Shown here: piece after piece, positions 7,436 through 14,497 of the stretch
Layout: each line of letters begins with the position of its first letter
Numbering within the stretch: position 1 is the first letter of the stretch
Source: Litorimonas haliclonae
GTDB taxonomy: Bacteria; Pseudomonadota; Alphaproteobacteria; Caulobacterales; Maricaulaceae
Length of the DNA stretch: 64,000 nucleotides
Reading direction: 5' to 3'
Assembly (NCBI RefSeq): GCF_965138505.1
Contig: NZ_CBCSCO010000008.1
Coordinates: 28,943-92,942 of the forward strand
Notes under the pieces: model-generated
Told to the model about the DNA's origin: nothing
Databases searched by the model: none
The model's input: the letters and a program-made list of their open reading frames with translations, nothing else
Position numbers and translations under genes: made by a program

Positions 7436-8758
7436 ATGACTTCCAAACATGGCTACATTTACGTCCTAATCAATCCTTCGATGCCCAATTTAGTGAAAAT
7501 CGGGATGACGACGCGATCGGTTGATGACCGGATTAGAGAATTAAGTCTGCCAACTGGCATAGCAACCCCGTTCATGAATGTGTTTAGTGAAAAGGTAACT
7601 GACCCTTCCTATGCGGAGAGTTTAATTCACTCAGAATTACAGAGCACTGGCGTACGCCTCCGAAATAATCGAGAGTTCTTTCAGGTGCCAGTCAACACGG
7701 TTGTTAAGGTGATCAATCGAGTTCTGCAAGAGAACCCTGATCTGACAAATTTTGAACCTAATCCGTTAGAAAGCAAGAGTAAGAAGCGAACAGACTCTCC
7801 CGTTGAGAAAGCGCTTAAAGATATTGAAAACAGCTTGATCGAAGCGAACAACCAGTACCTTTCAGCAAGAGATAATTACAGAGATACCCTGTATTATTTA
7901 GCAATACTTCCTAAAGATGAGGAATCGACTTCGCTATTTGGATTGAATGTCGGAGGCAAAAATTTTTATGCAGCAGTTGGGAAAGCTAGAAACAAACTCT
8001 CAATGTTTATCGAGGATGGGAACGCATTTGCGGCTTATATCCTTACTCCCATTCTGTTCTACGATCGTGACTGCGAGGGTCTCAATAGAGCAATTTCCTT
8101 AATACAAACAAGCGTTTCTGATACAGGTCACAACCAATTTTTAATCCAGGTCATCGGAGAGTATTTGCTTGCCCCGAGTAAGTTTTGTGCCGAGATTGAC
8201 GTCAATAGTTGGATCGAAAAATACGCAGACGCTCTGCTTCCTTGGTTGATTGAAAGAGCGAAACATCGCTCCAATGATCTACTGAAAAGAGAGGGAGAGA
8301 CTCTGGAAAAAATCTTTGACTGGATGATTGCTGGGAACGTTTTTGACTATGGATTTAGTTCTGATCTGGATGAGCTCTTACCATATATAGATCTGTTGAT
8401 GGCCTACAAAATCACCAAGGTGGTTATTGCAAAAGGCTCTAAATCGTATCTTGCCGAGGAAAGAAGCTCAGATCAAAAAACTGCTATAGCCTGTGCTGAA
8501 TTCGTAGTCGGTCTATTTGATATAAGAAACGCAGTTGTAGAGTATCACAATATCTCAAGTTCGAGGTCGTCGTACTTTAGTTCGGCTTGGCCAGAGCAAG
8601 ACACTTCCAATGATGAGGTTGAGTCCGGTATTAAGGCGGCGGAAGATGCTCTGTCGTATGTCGTCCAAGGCTTCCTGAATACGTATAAGCGTGATTGGAT
8701 TCTTTATGGAATCGATGCGTTCGACGGACATCAAAATAATGCTATGAGTAACGTTTAA
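7436..8758 (+). CDS. GIY-YIG nuclease-family protein (T5orf172/MUG113 type) with large unknown C-terminal domain
   Basis: 440 residues. Residues 5-100 are a GIY-YIG domain of the T5orf172/MUG113 type: GYIYVLINP as the GIY strand, VKIGMTTRSVDDRIREL as the YIG-like strand plus the catalytic Arg helix, AESLIHSEL with the metal-binding Glu, and NREFFQVP. The remaining 330 residues are predicted mostly helical and soluble, and I do not recognize a family. There is no signal or membrane segment. The gene lies directly behind higBA and before the mobilization region. Its composition is more AT-rich than the relaxase, so it is probably cargo. A nuclease acting on foreign DNA or RNA is possible, but this is inference from domain and place only. 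Confidence 0.75.
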   Translation: MTSKHGYIYVLINPSMPNLVKIGMTTRSVDDRIRELSLPTGIATPFMNVFSEKVTDPSYAESLIHSELQSTGVRLRNNREFFQVPVNTVVKVINRVLQENPDLTNFEPNPLESKSKKRTDSPVEKALKDIENSLIEANNQYLSARDNYRDTLYYLAILPKDEESTSLFGLNVGGKNFYAAVGKARNKLSMFIEDGNAFAAYILTPILFYDRDCEGLNRAISLIQTSVSDTGHNQFLIQVIGEYLLAPSKFCAEIDVNSWIEKYADALLPWLIERAKHRSNDLLKREGETLEKIFDWMIAGNVFDYGFSSDLDELLPYIDLLMAYKITKVVIAKGSKSYLAEERSSDQKTAIACAEFVVGLFDIRNAVVEYHNISSSRSSYFSSAWPEQDTSNDEVESGIKAAEDALSYVVQGFLNTYKRDWILYGIDAFDGHQNNAMSNV

Positions 8759-8768
8759 CCGAGTATTT

Positions 8769-8837
8769 CGCCGCTTTGCGGCGAGTCTGGCGCGCCTGCC
8801 TCCGCTCGTGTGGGCGGCTCCGTCAGGCCCGCCAGAC
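8769..8837 (+). repeat. Hairpin element B, copy upstream of the intact relaxase
   Basis: CGCCGC-ttt-GCGGCG is followed by a long hairpin whose outer stem is GTCTGGCG (8785-8792) with CGCCAGAC (8830-8837) and whose interior contains CTGCCTCCGCTCGTG and GGGCGGCTCCG. It is the inverted counterpart of 3665-3731, with paired substitutions that keep the stem intact. It sits 225 bases before the relaxase start and about 10 bases after the GIY-YIG stop. It may act as a terminator for that gene, as part of oriT, or both. Confidence 0.65.
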
Positions 8838-9062
8838 GACATAGACGCGATGGCGGCAATTAAATAGAAAAGTAGGTATTGGGTAGACGATAGTGAGGGC
8901 AAGATAAAACAGGTCGGCCTACCTAAGGGTTAGTCCTTTGTCTGCACATCTTTTTTGGTGGAGCTTTTGCGGGAAGCCTTAGGCCCACCATTTATTATTT
9001 TTCCCTTTAAGCCTTGAAACTTACGGTAGGCCCACCCCTAATTAGACTGTCTGAACCCTTAA
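8838..9062 (+). other. Candidate oriT and promoter region upstream of the relaxase
   Basis: No coding sequence. Two copies of TAGGCCCACC (8980-8989 and 9027-9036) lie 47 bases apart. GGCCTACC (8916-8923) is the inverse of GGTAGGCC (9025-9032), giving both direct and inverted iterons within 125 bases just before the relaxase gene. This arrangement, next to a relaxase and an RHH-type partner gene, is typical of an origin of transfer. The nick site cannot be identified by eye. Confidence 0.4.
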
Positions 9063-11006
9063 ATGAGCAGACAGATGAGCCAAGACAGAGAAAATGATTT
9101 TCGCGTTCAAATGGGACGGCGTGGGGCCTCAACTGAGAGGCGCGTTCGTCCTAAACGTCCACAAAGTTTTCTAGACTCGCTAACACCGCGTCGAGACAGA
9201 AGGTCGAGAAGTTATCGCAGCCGCCCAGGCCGAACCGTCCAAAGGCATTTTCATCGCCGCGTTATTGTTCAGGCCTCTATCAAACGCATGGCAGGCACAG
9301 GCGCGGCAAAGCTCAAAGACCATCTCTCTTATCTTGAGCGAGACGCGACGCAAAAGGACGCCAGCCCCGGCAAGCTTTACGGCTCGCTTATCCATGACGT
9401 AGACGCGGATAGTTTTCGAGATCGCTGCAAAGGCGACCGCCATCATTTTCGCTTTGTGGTTTCACCAGAAGATGCGGAGCGGATGGCGGACCTGAAAGGC
9501 TACACAAGAGAACTTGTCTCGCGGATGGAAAGCGATCTTGAAACGAAGCTGGATTGGGTCGCGATAGATCATTACGATACGGCCCAGCCGCATACACATC
9601 TACTCGTGCGCGGCGTTCGCGATGACGGAAAAGATTTGGTTATCCCACGCCAGTACATGTCCCACGGCATGAAAGAGCGGGCGCAGGAGATTGCGAGCCT
9701 CGAGCTTGGGCCGCAGAGCGGGCTGGAAAAACGTGCCAAGCTCGCGCGCACAATCGACGCGCAACACAAGACAGATTTAGACAAGATGATTGACCGTGCA
9801 CGCGACGGCGAAACCCTCGATTTGCGAAAGCCTGTGAGACCCAACCAGCCCTGGCGCAAACAACTTATGGCGCGCCGCATTAAGACGCTTCAGCGGATGG
9901 GTTTGGCGGAATATGAAGGGCGCGGGCAATGGCGCATCAAACCAGACTTCACCCAGACGCTAACAAGGATGGGCGAGCAGAACGACATCATCAAAACCTT
10001 GCACCGTACTTTTGGAGAGCGGAGCGCTGAGTTGAGATTGGGTGCAGATGCCATCTTTGACCCCGCTGCATCGAATGCGCAGTCACAGGCTGGGATTGTG
10101 AAGCGCTTCGGACGTCCGGATGATACCCGCGAAGGCGGCTTTGTGGTGATCGAGACTTTGCGCGGCCAGCCGCTCTACGCCAAGGTTGAGGAAGATGATC
10201 TCTTTAGCTCGCTGAAAGTCGGACAAGCTGTCACGGTTCAAGCTTTTGATCCTGAACCTATACAAGCAGACAGAAACATCCTTGCTCATGCCAAGCGACA
10301 TGACGGCGTCTTCTCGCCCGTCCATGTCCATCTCGTGGAGAATAACTCCGAGGAATATACCAGAGCCCATGAGCGGCGGTTGGAGGCTTTGGGCCGCGCC
10401 AATGTTGTCAGCAAGACTAAGAGTGGCGCTTGGGATATCCCTGATGATTTTTTGGATCGCGTGAGAGAGTATCACGAACAACTCGCCAAGCGACTGCCAG
10501 TCCCGCTCGTTCGGGATAATGTTCTGACTCTTAGCCAAATGGAAACAGCGCGCGGGGCAACATGGCTGGACGAACAATTAAAACGGGGAAGCCTTGAGGA
10601 TGATCGGACCAGCAGAGAGCTATTAGCCGCCGCTGCCCAGCGCCGCGCTGCGTTAAGGCAAATGGGCTTTGCGATTGGAGATAAGGATCGTCTACTCCAG
10701 CGCTCTATCAACCAGCTGAAAGCGATGGACTTTAAGGAGACAGGAGAGGCCTTAGAGAACCACATGGGCAAGCCGTATGCCTCCTCATCAGGCGCGTCCC
10801 ACATCGAAGGTGTTTTTAAAGGCACGATTGAACAACCAAGCGGTAAGTTCGCCGTCATAGAAAAATCACGAGAGTTCACGCTGGTTCCATGGCGGCCTAT
10901 TATGGAACGCCGCCGGGGTCTGAGCATCATAGGCCGTGCGAGCAGAGGGGGTGGCATCAGTTGGGATGTCAGGGACAGACAACGGGATCGAGGCTTGTCG
11001 ATTTAG
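9063..11006 (+). CDS. VirD2-type relaxase/mobilization nuclease
   Basis: 647 residues, intact. The basic N-terminus (residues 16-75, many Arg) is followed by the relaxase domain: AKLKDHLSYLERD (Tyr 90, likely nucleophile), DRHHFRFVVSPEDAERM (about 126-141) and the metal-binding HYDTAQPHTHLLVRG (His 170, 177, 179). The C-terminal half is DUF3363-like and ends FTLVPWRPIMERRRG...GRASRGGGISWDVRD. It should nick oriT, stay linked to the 5' end and lead the strand through a conjugative pore. No type IV secretion or coupling-protein genes are present in the element, so it would need a helper. The split relaxase at 1133-3380 is its homologue. Confidence 0.9.
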   Translation: MSRQMSQDRENDFRVQMGRRGASTERRVRPKRPQSFLDSLTPRRDRRSRSYRSRPGRTVQRHFHRRVIVQASIKRMAGTGAAKLKDHLSYLERDATQKDASPGKLYGSLIHDVDADSFRDRCKGDRHHFRFVVSPEDAERMADLKGYTRELVSRMESDLETKLDWVAIDHYDTAQPHTHLLVRGVRDDGKDLVIPRQYMSHGMKERAQEIASLELGPQSGLEKRAKLARTIDAQHKTDLDKMIDRARDGETLDLRKPVRPNQPWRKQLMARRIKTLQRMGLAEYEGRGQWRIKPDFTQTLTRMGEQNDIIKTLHRTFGERSAELRLGADAIFDPAASNAQSQAGIVKRFGRPDDTREGGFVVIETLRGQPLYAKVEEDDLFSSLKVGQAVTVQAFDPEPIQADRNILAHAKRHDGVFSPVHVHLVENNSEEYTRAHERRLEALGRANVVSKTKSGAWDIPDDFLDRVREYHEQLAKRLPVPLVRDNVLTLSQMETARGATWLDEQLKRGSLEDDRTSRELLAAAAQRRAALRQMGFAIGDKDRLLQRSINQLKAMDFKETGEALENHMGKPYASSSGASHIEGVFKGTIEQPSGKFAVIEKSREFTLVPWRPIMERRRGLSIIGRASRGGGISWDVRDRQRDRGLSI

Positions 11007-11119
11007 CGAAACTCCCGGAAACCCCTATATTCTCTCGCAAATGGTAAATTTCCTGAAATTACTACCCTAGCTGAAAATCGGTTTTAGGCTCATTTTACGA
11101 TCTTCAATAGGAGACGACC

Positions 11120-11641
11120 ATGACCACATCCAAACCGCGCGTGCGCGCCTGTGTCGATCACGACACATACGCCAAGCTTAAATTTGCGACGACCCGCCCG
11201 CATGTGTCGATTTCGGACACGGTGAATAATGCGCTGAAGGTCTATCTCTCGGAAGACTATAATCTCGAACATAACAGCGCAATAATCAGGCGGCTTGATC
11301 GTATGACCCGAGAGAGCGAACAAATTAATCAGAAGCTCGCTATTCAGTCAGAAGCCATGGCCGCTTTCATGCTCTACACGATGCGCGTCACGCCGCAGCT
11401 GCCAGAAGCCGAGAAGGCCGCCGCTATCGCGCGCGGCGATAAACTCTTTGATGATCTTGTCGAGAATTTGAAGGCGCGGCTCCAACGGACATCGGAGAGC
11501 CTCTTTGGGACCTTTGAGGATGTCTATGCTGACGAGAGCGCCTTCTTTACGGCAGAGGAGTTAAAGCTATTGCATAGGCCTGCGCCTGGTGAGCGTGAGG
11601 ACGGCGGAGAGGTTGAGGCGGAAGCAACGCTAGATGAGTAA
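11120..11641 (+). CDS. Ribbon-helix-helix-like mobilization accessory protein
   Basis: 173 residues behind a clear AGGAGA. The N-terminus RVRACVDHDTYAKLKF...HVSISDTVNNALKVYL has the strand-helix-helix pattern of CopG/MobC-like ribbon-helix-helix proteins, with VRACVDHDTY as the DNA-contacting strand. The middle is helical (RRLDRMTRESEQINQKLAIQSEAMAAFMLYTMRV) and the tail is acidic. Position directly after the relaxase gene points to a relaxosome accessory factor that binds oriT and helps relaxase loading, possibly also repressing the mob promoter. The assignment rests on the fold pattern and context, not on a recognized named family. Confidence 0.65.
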   Translation: MTTSKPRVRACVDHDTYAKLKFATTRPHVSISDTVNNALKVYLSEDYNLEHNSAIIRRLDRMTRESEQINQKLAIQSEAMAAFMLYTMRVTPQLPEAEKAAAIARGDKLFDDLVENLKARLQRTSESLFGTFEDVYADESAFFTAEELKLLHRPAPGEREDGGEVEAEATLDE

Positions 11642-11828
11642 GCCTGTCAGTGTTGAGGATTTGGAATATGGACCTGGTGTCCTTGCGCGGATCATTGACA
11701 CACAGGGCGATGCGGTTTGGCCATTATTTGAGAGGCTGGAGCGGGAGCTAGCAGATGTGCAGAGCAGGCGTGATCGAGTGGCAAGATATCTACCAACGAC
11801 ATTGAATGGAGTTGATGACTTCGGTTAA
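11634..11828 (+). CDS. Small mobility-linked protein following the RHH gene
   Basis: 64 residues, starting 8 bases inside the end of the RHH gene, so probably translationally coupled. The core GPGVLARIIDTQGDAVWPLFERLERELADV shares its W-P-x-[FL]-E-R-L-x-x-E motif and size with the product of 4905-5120 in the left element. It is predicted to be a single long helical protein without membrane segments. Presence in both tandem elements suggests a job in mobilization or element maintenance, but no function is known. Confidence 0.65.
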   Translation: MSKPVSVEDLEYGPGVLARIIDTQGDAVWPLFERLERELADVQSRRDRVARYLPTTLNGVDDFG

Positions 11829-11895
11829 GGGGGCAAAGCTGACCTCAGCTCATACCTTTGTCCGGCAAACGGTGGTTTGATGGACAAGAGCCATT

Positions 11896-12096
11896 TTAGG
11901 TGCACAGCTTCGAGGCTGCTTTGGCGGATACAGGGCCAATCACTAAGACCATGCTGGGTACGAGCACTGCTGTGAGGATGAATGTTTGGGCAGGTAGAAC
12001 TAAGCTGACACCCAATGCGGCGAAACCCACAAGCGTTAGCGTAACGACCAAGTAAACCACCATCCACGAAAACAGCACAGTCAAGGCCGTCTTCAT
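11896..12096 (-). CDS. Small two-helix membrane protein, like the C-terminal domain of ABM-membrane fusions
   Basis: 66 residues with two hydrophobic segments (about 5-30 and 38-56) and the pattern SWMVVYLVVTLTLVGFAALG, then LVLPAQTFILTAVLVPSMVLVI. I recognize this as similar to the membrane tail that some ABM-domain proteins carry at the C-terminus. Its ATG overlaps the MarR stop as ATGA, so it is the third gene of the ABM-marR operon. Here the ABM domain and the membrane part seem to be separate genes. The role is unknown; anchoring or sensing for the ABM protein is a guess. Confidence 0.6.
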   Translation of the reverse strand: MKTALTVLFSWMVVYLVVTLTLVGFAALGVSLVLPAQTFILTAVLVPSMVLVIGPVSAKAASKLCT

Positions 12097-12545
12097 TGCG
12101 CAACCTCATCACTGGTATCGGATTTAACTTCTACGCTATGACTGTCGGGTTTCATATGTTGTTGAATGATCTCGAAATATCCTGGCAGCACAAGCGCCAG
12201 TTTCGACTTCCCTGTTTCTGTGACCTTGAGCCTTTGCGACCGAGCGTCTAAATCGTCGGCTGCTTCGGAAACGAGCCCTGCGTTGACCAGGGCTCGCACC
12301 GAACGGCTTAGTACAGGCTTGCTGACATCCATGCGAGCGGACACGTCCGCATGTCGCATACCGTGAGGCGTGTCTTCACGGTCGATCACGACCAACACGA
12401 GAAACTTGAGTTGCGACAGGGCATGAAAAGCAAAGTGCTTTTCGATTTCACGGATGAGCTGGCTCGCGCTGTGCATCATGGCAAGGGCTTGGATCACCGT
12501 GTCAGCCTCGCCAGTCCCCGTTCTGCCGACGTAGCGCTTTACCAT
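12093..12545 (-). CDS. MarR-family transcriptional regulator
   Basis: 150 residues from the ATG at 12545 (MVKRYVGRTGTGEADTVIQ). A longer frame up to 12644 exists but would run into the ABM gene, so I used the internal ATG. The winged HTH is visible: FHALSQLKFLVLVVIDR, then MRHADVSARMDVSKPVLSRSVRALVNAGLVSEAADDLDARSQRLKVTETGKSKL, the wing being DDLDARSQ. It lies between the ABM gene and the small membrane-protein gene in one operon. It probably represses this operon through the CATGCTAAC repeats at 12875-12928, with release by a ligand that the ABM protein may handle. Confidence 0.85.
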   Translation of the reverse strand: MVKRYVGRTGTGEADTVIQALAMMHSASQLIREIEKHFAFHALSQLKFLVLVVIDREDTPHGMRHADVSARMDVSKPVLSRSVRALVNAGLVSEAADDLDARSQRLKVTETGKSKLALVLPGYFEIIQQHMKPDSHSVEVKSDTSDEVAQ

Positions 12546-12580
12546 GGCGCGTGTTGGGAGTGCCTTGAGGAAGAACACGC

Positions 12581-12877
12581 TTATGCCCCTGTTGACTGCG
12601 CAGCCGGGACAAGCTCCAATAATTCTGGCGGCTTGGCGAGCCACTCCTCATAGGACTTAAACACAGCAACTGTGTAGGGCTGTGCATGATGGAAGGCGAG
12701 AGCATCAGCGTTTGCCCACTCTTCATCGAGATAGAGCGTCGAGCGATCGGGAGACGTGAACAGGTCAAATCTGTGACAGCCTGTCTCTGCGCGTGTAGCA
12801 CTAAGTATGTCGATGACTGCATCGATGGCTTGGTCGGAAAATTCGGGTTTTGGGGTGATCTTGGCGAAGATACGCAT
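12581..12877 (-). CDS. Antibiotic biosynthesis monooxygenase (ABM)-domain protein
   Basis: 98 residues, one complete dimeric ferredoxin-like ABM domain: MRIFAKITPKPEFSDQAIDAV, ETGCHRFDLFTSPD, STLYLDEEWANADALAFHHA and FKSYEEWLAKPPELLEL, the standard order of the YgiN/ABM family. Members of the family include quinol monooxygenases and detoxifying enzymes, so the substrate cannot be named. It is first in an operon with marR and a small membrane protein, behind an inverted-repeat operator. This layout suggests an inducible detoxification unit. Confidence 0.85.
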   Translation of the reverse strand: MRIFAKITPKPEFSDQAIDAVIDILSATRAETGCHRFDLFTSPDRSTLYLDEEWANADALAFHHAQPYTVAVFKSYEEWLAKPPELLELVPAAQSTGA

Positions 12878-12928
12878 GCTAAGTTCCTTTGTGTTACCAT
12901 GCTAACTAATAGAAACTTGTTAGCATGG
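12875..12928 (-). promoter_or_regulatory. Probable MarR operator of the ABM operon
   Basis: A perfect 10-bp inverted repeat CCATGCTAAC (12897-12906) and GTTAGCATGG (12919-12928), separated by 12 bases, lies just upstream of the ABM start. A third half-site CATGCTAA (12875-12882) overlaps the start codon itself. The arrangement suits autoregulation by the MarR protein encoded in the operon. Confidence 0.6.
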
Positions 12929-13063
12929 CAACAGGTTTGACCACTTCAGTCTTTATCGTCATTAGGTTGTTGGTTATTTACCTACGACAGAGCCATTTTA
13001 GCTAGCCATCAAACCTCCGTTAAGCGAACTGCACATTAGTTGTCTTGAAAGCTGGAGGCAAAG

Positions 13064-13129
13064 ATGAGTTTTCGGGCAAGTTGGTTGCTGGACGGGTTTT
13101 TGAACAAGAAATTCAACTCTGAAGCGTGA
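13064..13129 (+). CDS. Possible 21-residue small protein
   Basis: An ATG preceded by a perfect GGAGG with 7-base spacing opens 21 codons, giving MSFRASWLLDGFLNKKF followed by four residues and TGA. The product would be a short amphipathic peptide. It lies alone in a gene-poor stretch downstream of the divergent ABM operon. The ribosome binding site is the main support. It could equally be the remnant of a longer gene, and no function is suggested. Confidence 0.3.
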   Translation: MSFRASWLLDGFLNKKFNSEA

Positions 13130-13187
13130 GGGTGCTTAGATAAATGATAGCAAATTACCGATCGCACAAACCAACTGAGGGTTTAGG

Positions 13188-13208
13188 CTAAGGTCTGTAT
13201 TGGGGATA
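13188..13208 (+). repeat. Imperfect direct repeat, left copy (flanks secreted-protein module)
   Basis: CTAAGGTCTG-TAT-TGGGGATA here and CTAAGGTCTG-CAA-TGGGGATA at 23939-23959 agree at 19 of 21 positions in the same orientation. Between them lie exactly the lipoprotein, LuxR, transglutaminase-like and VWA genes. It may mark the edges of a separately acquired cargo block. Confidence 0.45.
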
Positions 13209-13719
13209 TAAGCCACCAATGGTAAAGTACGATTTTATAAAGAATCTTATAGCGGATTTATTATACTTACCGTACCCACCGAGAGTGAATTGCTGTGAAG
13301 TTTAGAGTTGTTTTTGGCGAATTTGCGTTTGAAGGATGTATTATAGCTAGGACACGCCTCATCCCTGAACTACTGAAATCAGGGCCTATGCCCTAGGTTT
13401 TCTATTCACATATAAATTATTTATTCCTCACGCCGATTAGACAATTAATTACCATTAAAACTGTATCATAACCTGAGCTTACGGACTAATTTTGACGAAT
13501 ATGACTATTATATGAGTATTGTACCTCTGCGAGTCGTGGGACATTCGCTATAAAGTCTCCAAATCTAGCAAACATGTTACGACTTGCAGCTAGGGCGGCC
13601 ACCCAATCTCTGATTTCATCATATTACTATGTCAATGAAGAGGTGGTATGGACCGGTTGTCTTAGCAATCAACCTTGAAGGAGCAGGAAAATTAGTGGAA
13701 TCAGGCCCTCACTTGAAGA

Positions 13720-14271
13720 CTATTTACTGGAGACGGCTTTTCCTTTGTAATTTCCGGAAATCGAAATTATGCGACCATCTTTTGGGGGGTGATAATTACT
13801 GTCGTTATTCGCAGAGCCTGTCCGGATCATTTCGACGACTTCCGGAGCGTTGAATGAAAAGCTCAACTCGCCGGTCGCTTCATCATAGCTCAACTCACCA
13901 ATCTGTCCGTTTGTCCTGCTGTTGGAGTTTGCGAAGAACATGGAATCCTTTGTAAACCATTCAAATGTTAATTCGTCGGCTGTATCGCCTGTATAAGGTC
14001 CTATATTAGCTGAGAAACGGGGATAGGCTGGATTTCCATCGTCCCCAAGCTCCGAGGCTCGAAAGCTAATCATTTTCATGGTAGGGAGATTTGTGATCTG
14101 GATATTGTCTCGGGATTTTTCCGTATCGAAATAAGTGTGGAGTGTATGACTCTGGCCATTAATTTCCAGCGTCAACGTGCCCGTTTCCTCAAACCTTGAT
14201 GACCCCTGTCCACAGGCGGAGGTCGCGATCAACGTAGTTGCCAAAAAGGCAGTCGTCATTAAATGTCTCAT
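13720..14271 (-). CDS. Predicted lipoprotein, function unknown
   Basis: 183 residues. The N-terminus MRHLMTTAFLATTLIATSAC is a lipoprotein signal with lipobox ATSAC (Cys 20). The mature part is polar and predicted beta-rich (GTLTLEINGQSHTLHTYF, ADELTFEWF, GELSYDEATGELSFSF), like a small beta-sandwich. I do not recognize a family. It is transcribed away from the LuxR-type regulator, with about 225 bases between them that could hold a shared divergent control region. It is likely part of the same secreted-protein module. Confidence 0.7.
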   Translation of the reverse strand: MRHLMTTAFLATTLIATSACGQGSSRFEETGTLTLEINGQSHTLHTYFDTEKSRDNIQITNLPTMKMISFRASELGDDGNPAYPRFSANIGPYTGDTADELTFEWFTKDSMFFANSNSRTNGQIGELSYDEATGELSFSFNAPEVVEMIRTGSANNDSNYHPPKDGRIISISGNYKGKAVSSK

Positions 14272-14497
14272 ATTGCCCCCAGAGAAAACCGAAAGGATTT
14301 AAGTGTTGGATACCAGAATTAGTTGAATTTTGTGTATCAAACGGTCTGCGAAAGACCAATCGGGCGGATGCCCTATTCAAAAATCTTTCTTTCTACGGCC
14401 TTTAACCATCTCAAGCTTGCACCCGTCTCAAGCCATTGATACCCTAAAATTGGGCAAAATTTTCAACGCTGAAATATATCAGAAAGGAGCTTGGTGT

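Larger units (their letters stand above)
12941..13719. other. Gene-poor AT-rich stretch before the secreted-protein module
   Basis: About 780 bases with little coding sign apart from one short ORF (13064-13129). It contains a copy of a 21-base imperfect repeat (13188-13208) found again at 23939-23959, and a weak hairpin AGGGC-ctat-GCCCT (13381-13394) followed by several T residues. Composition is AT-rich. It may be the scar of an older insertion boundary. Confidence 0.4.

Noticed and set aside
12546..12644. N-terminal extension of the MarR gene
   Set aside because: It would overlap the end of the ABM gene by 64 bases and lacks the family's usual start; the ATG at 12545 gives a normal MarR length.
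12351..12653. 100-codon plus-strand frame opposite marR and the ABM gene
   Set aside because: It is antisense to two genes with recognizable domains and has no support of its own.
13629..13853. 74-codon plus-strand frame overlapping the end of the lipoprotein gene
   Set aside because: It lies mostly antisense to the well-supported lipoprotein gene and has no family resemblance or ribosome binding site.
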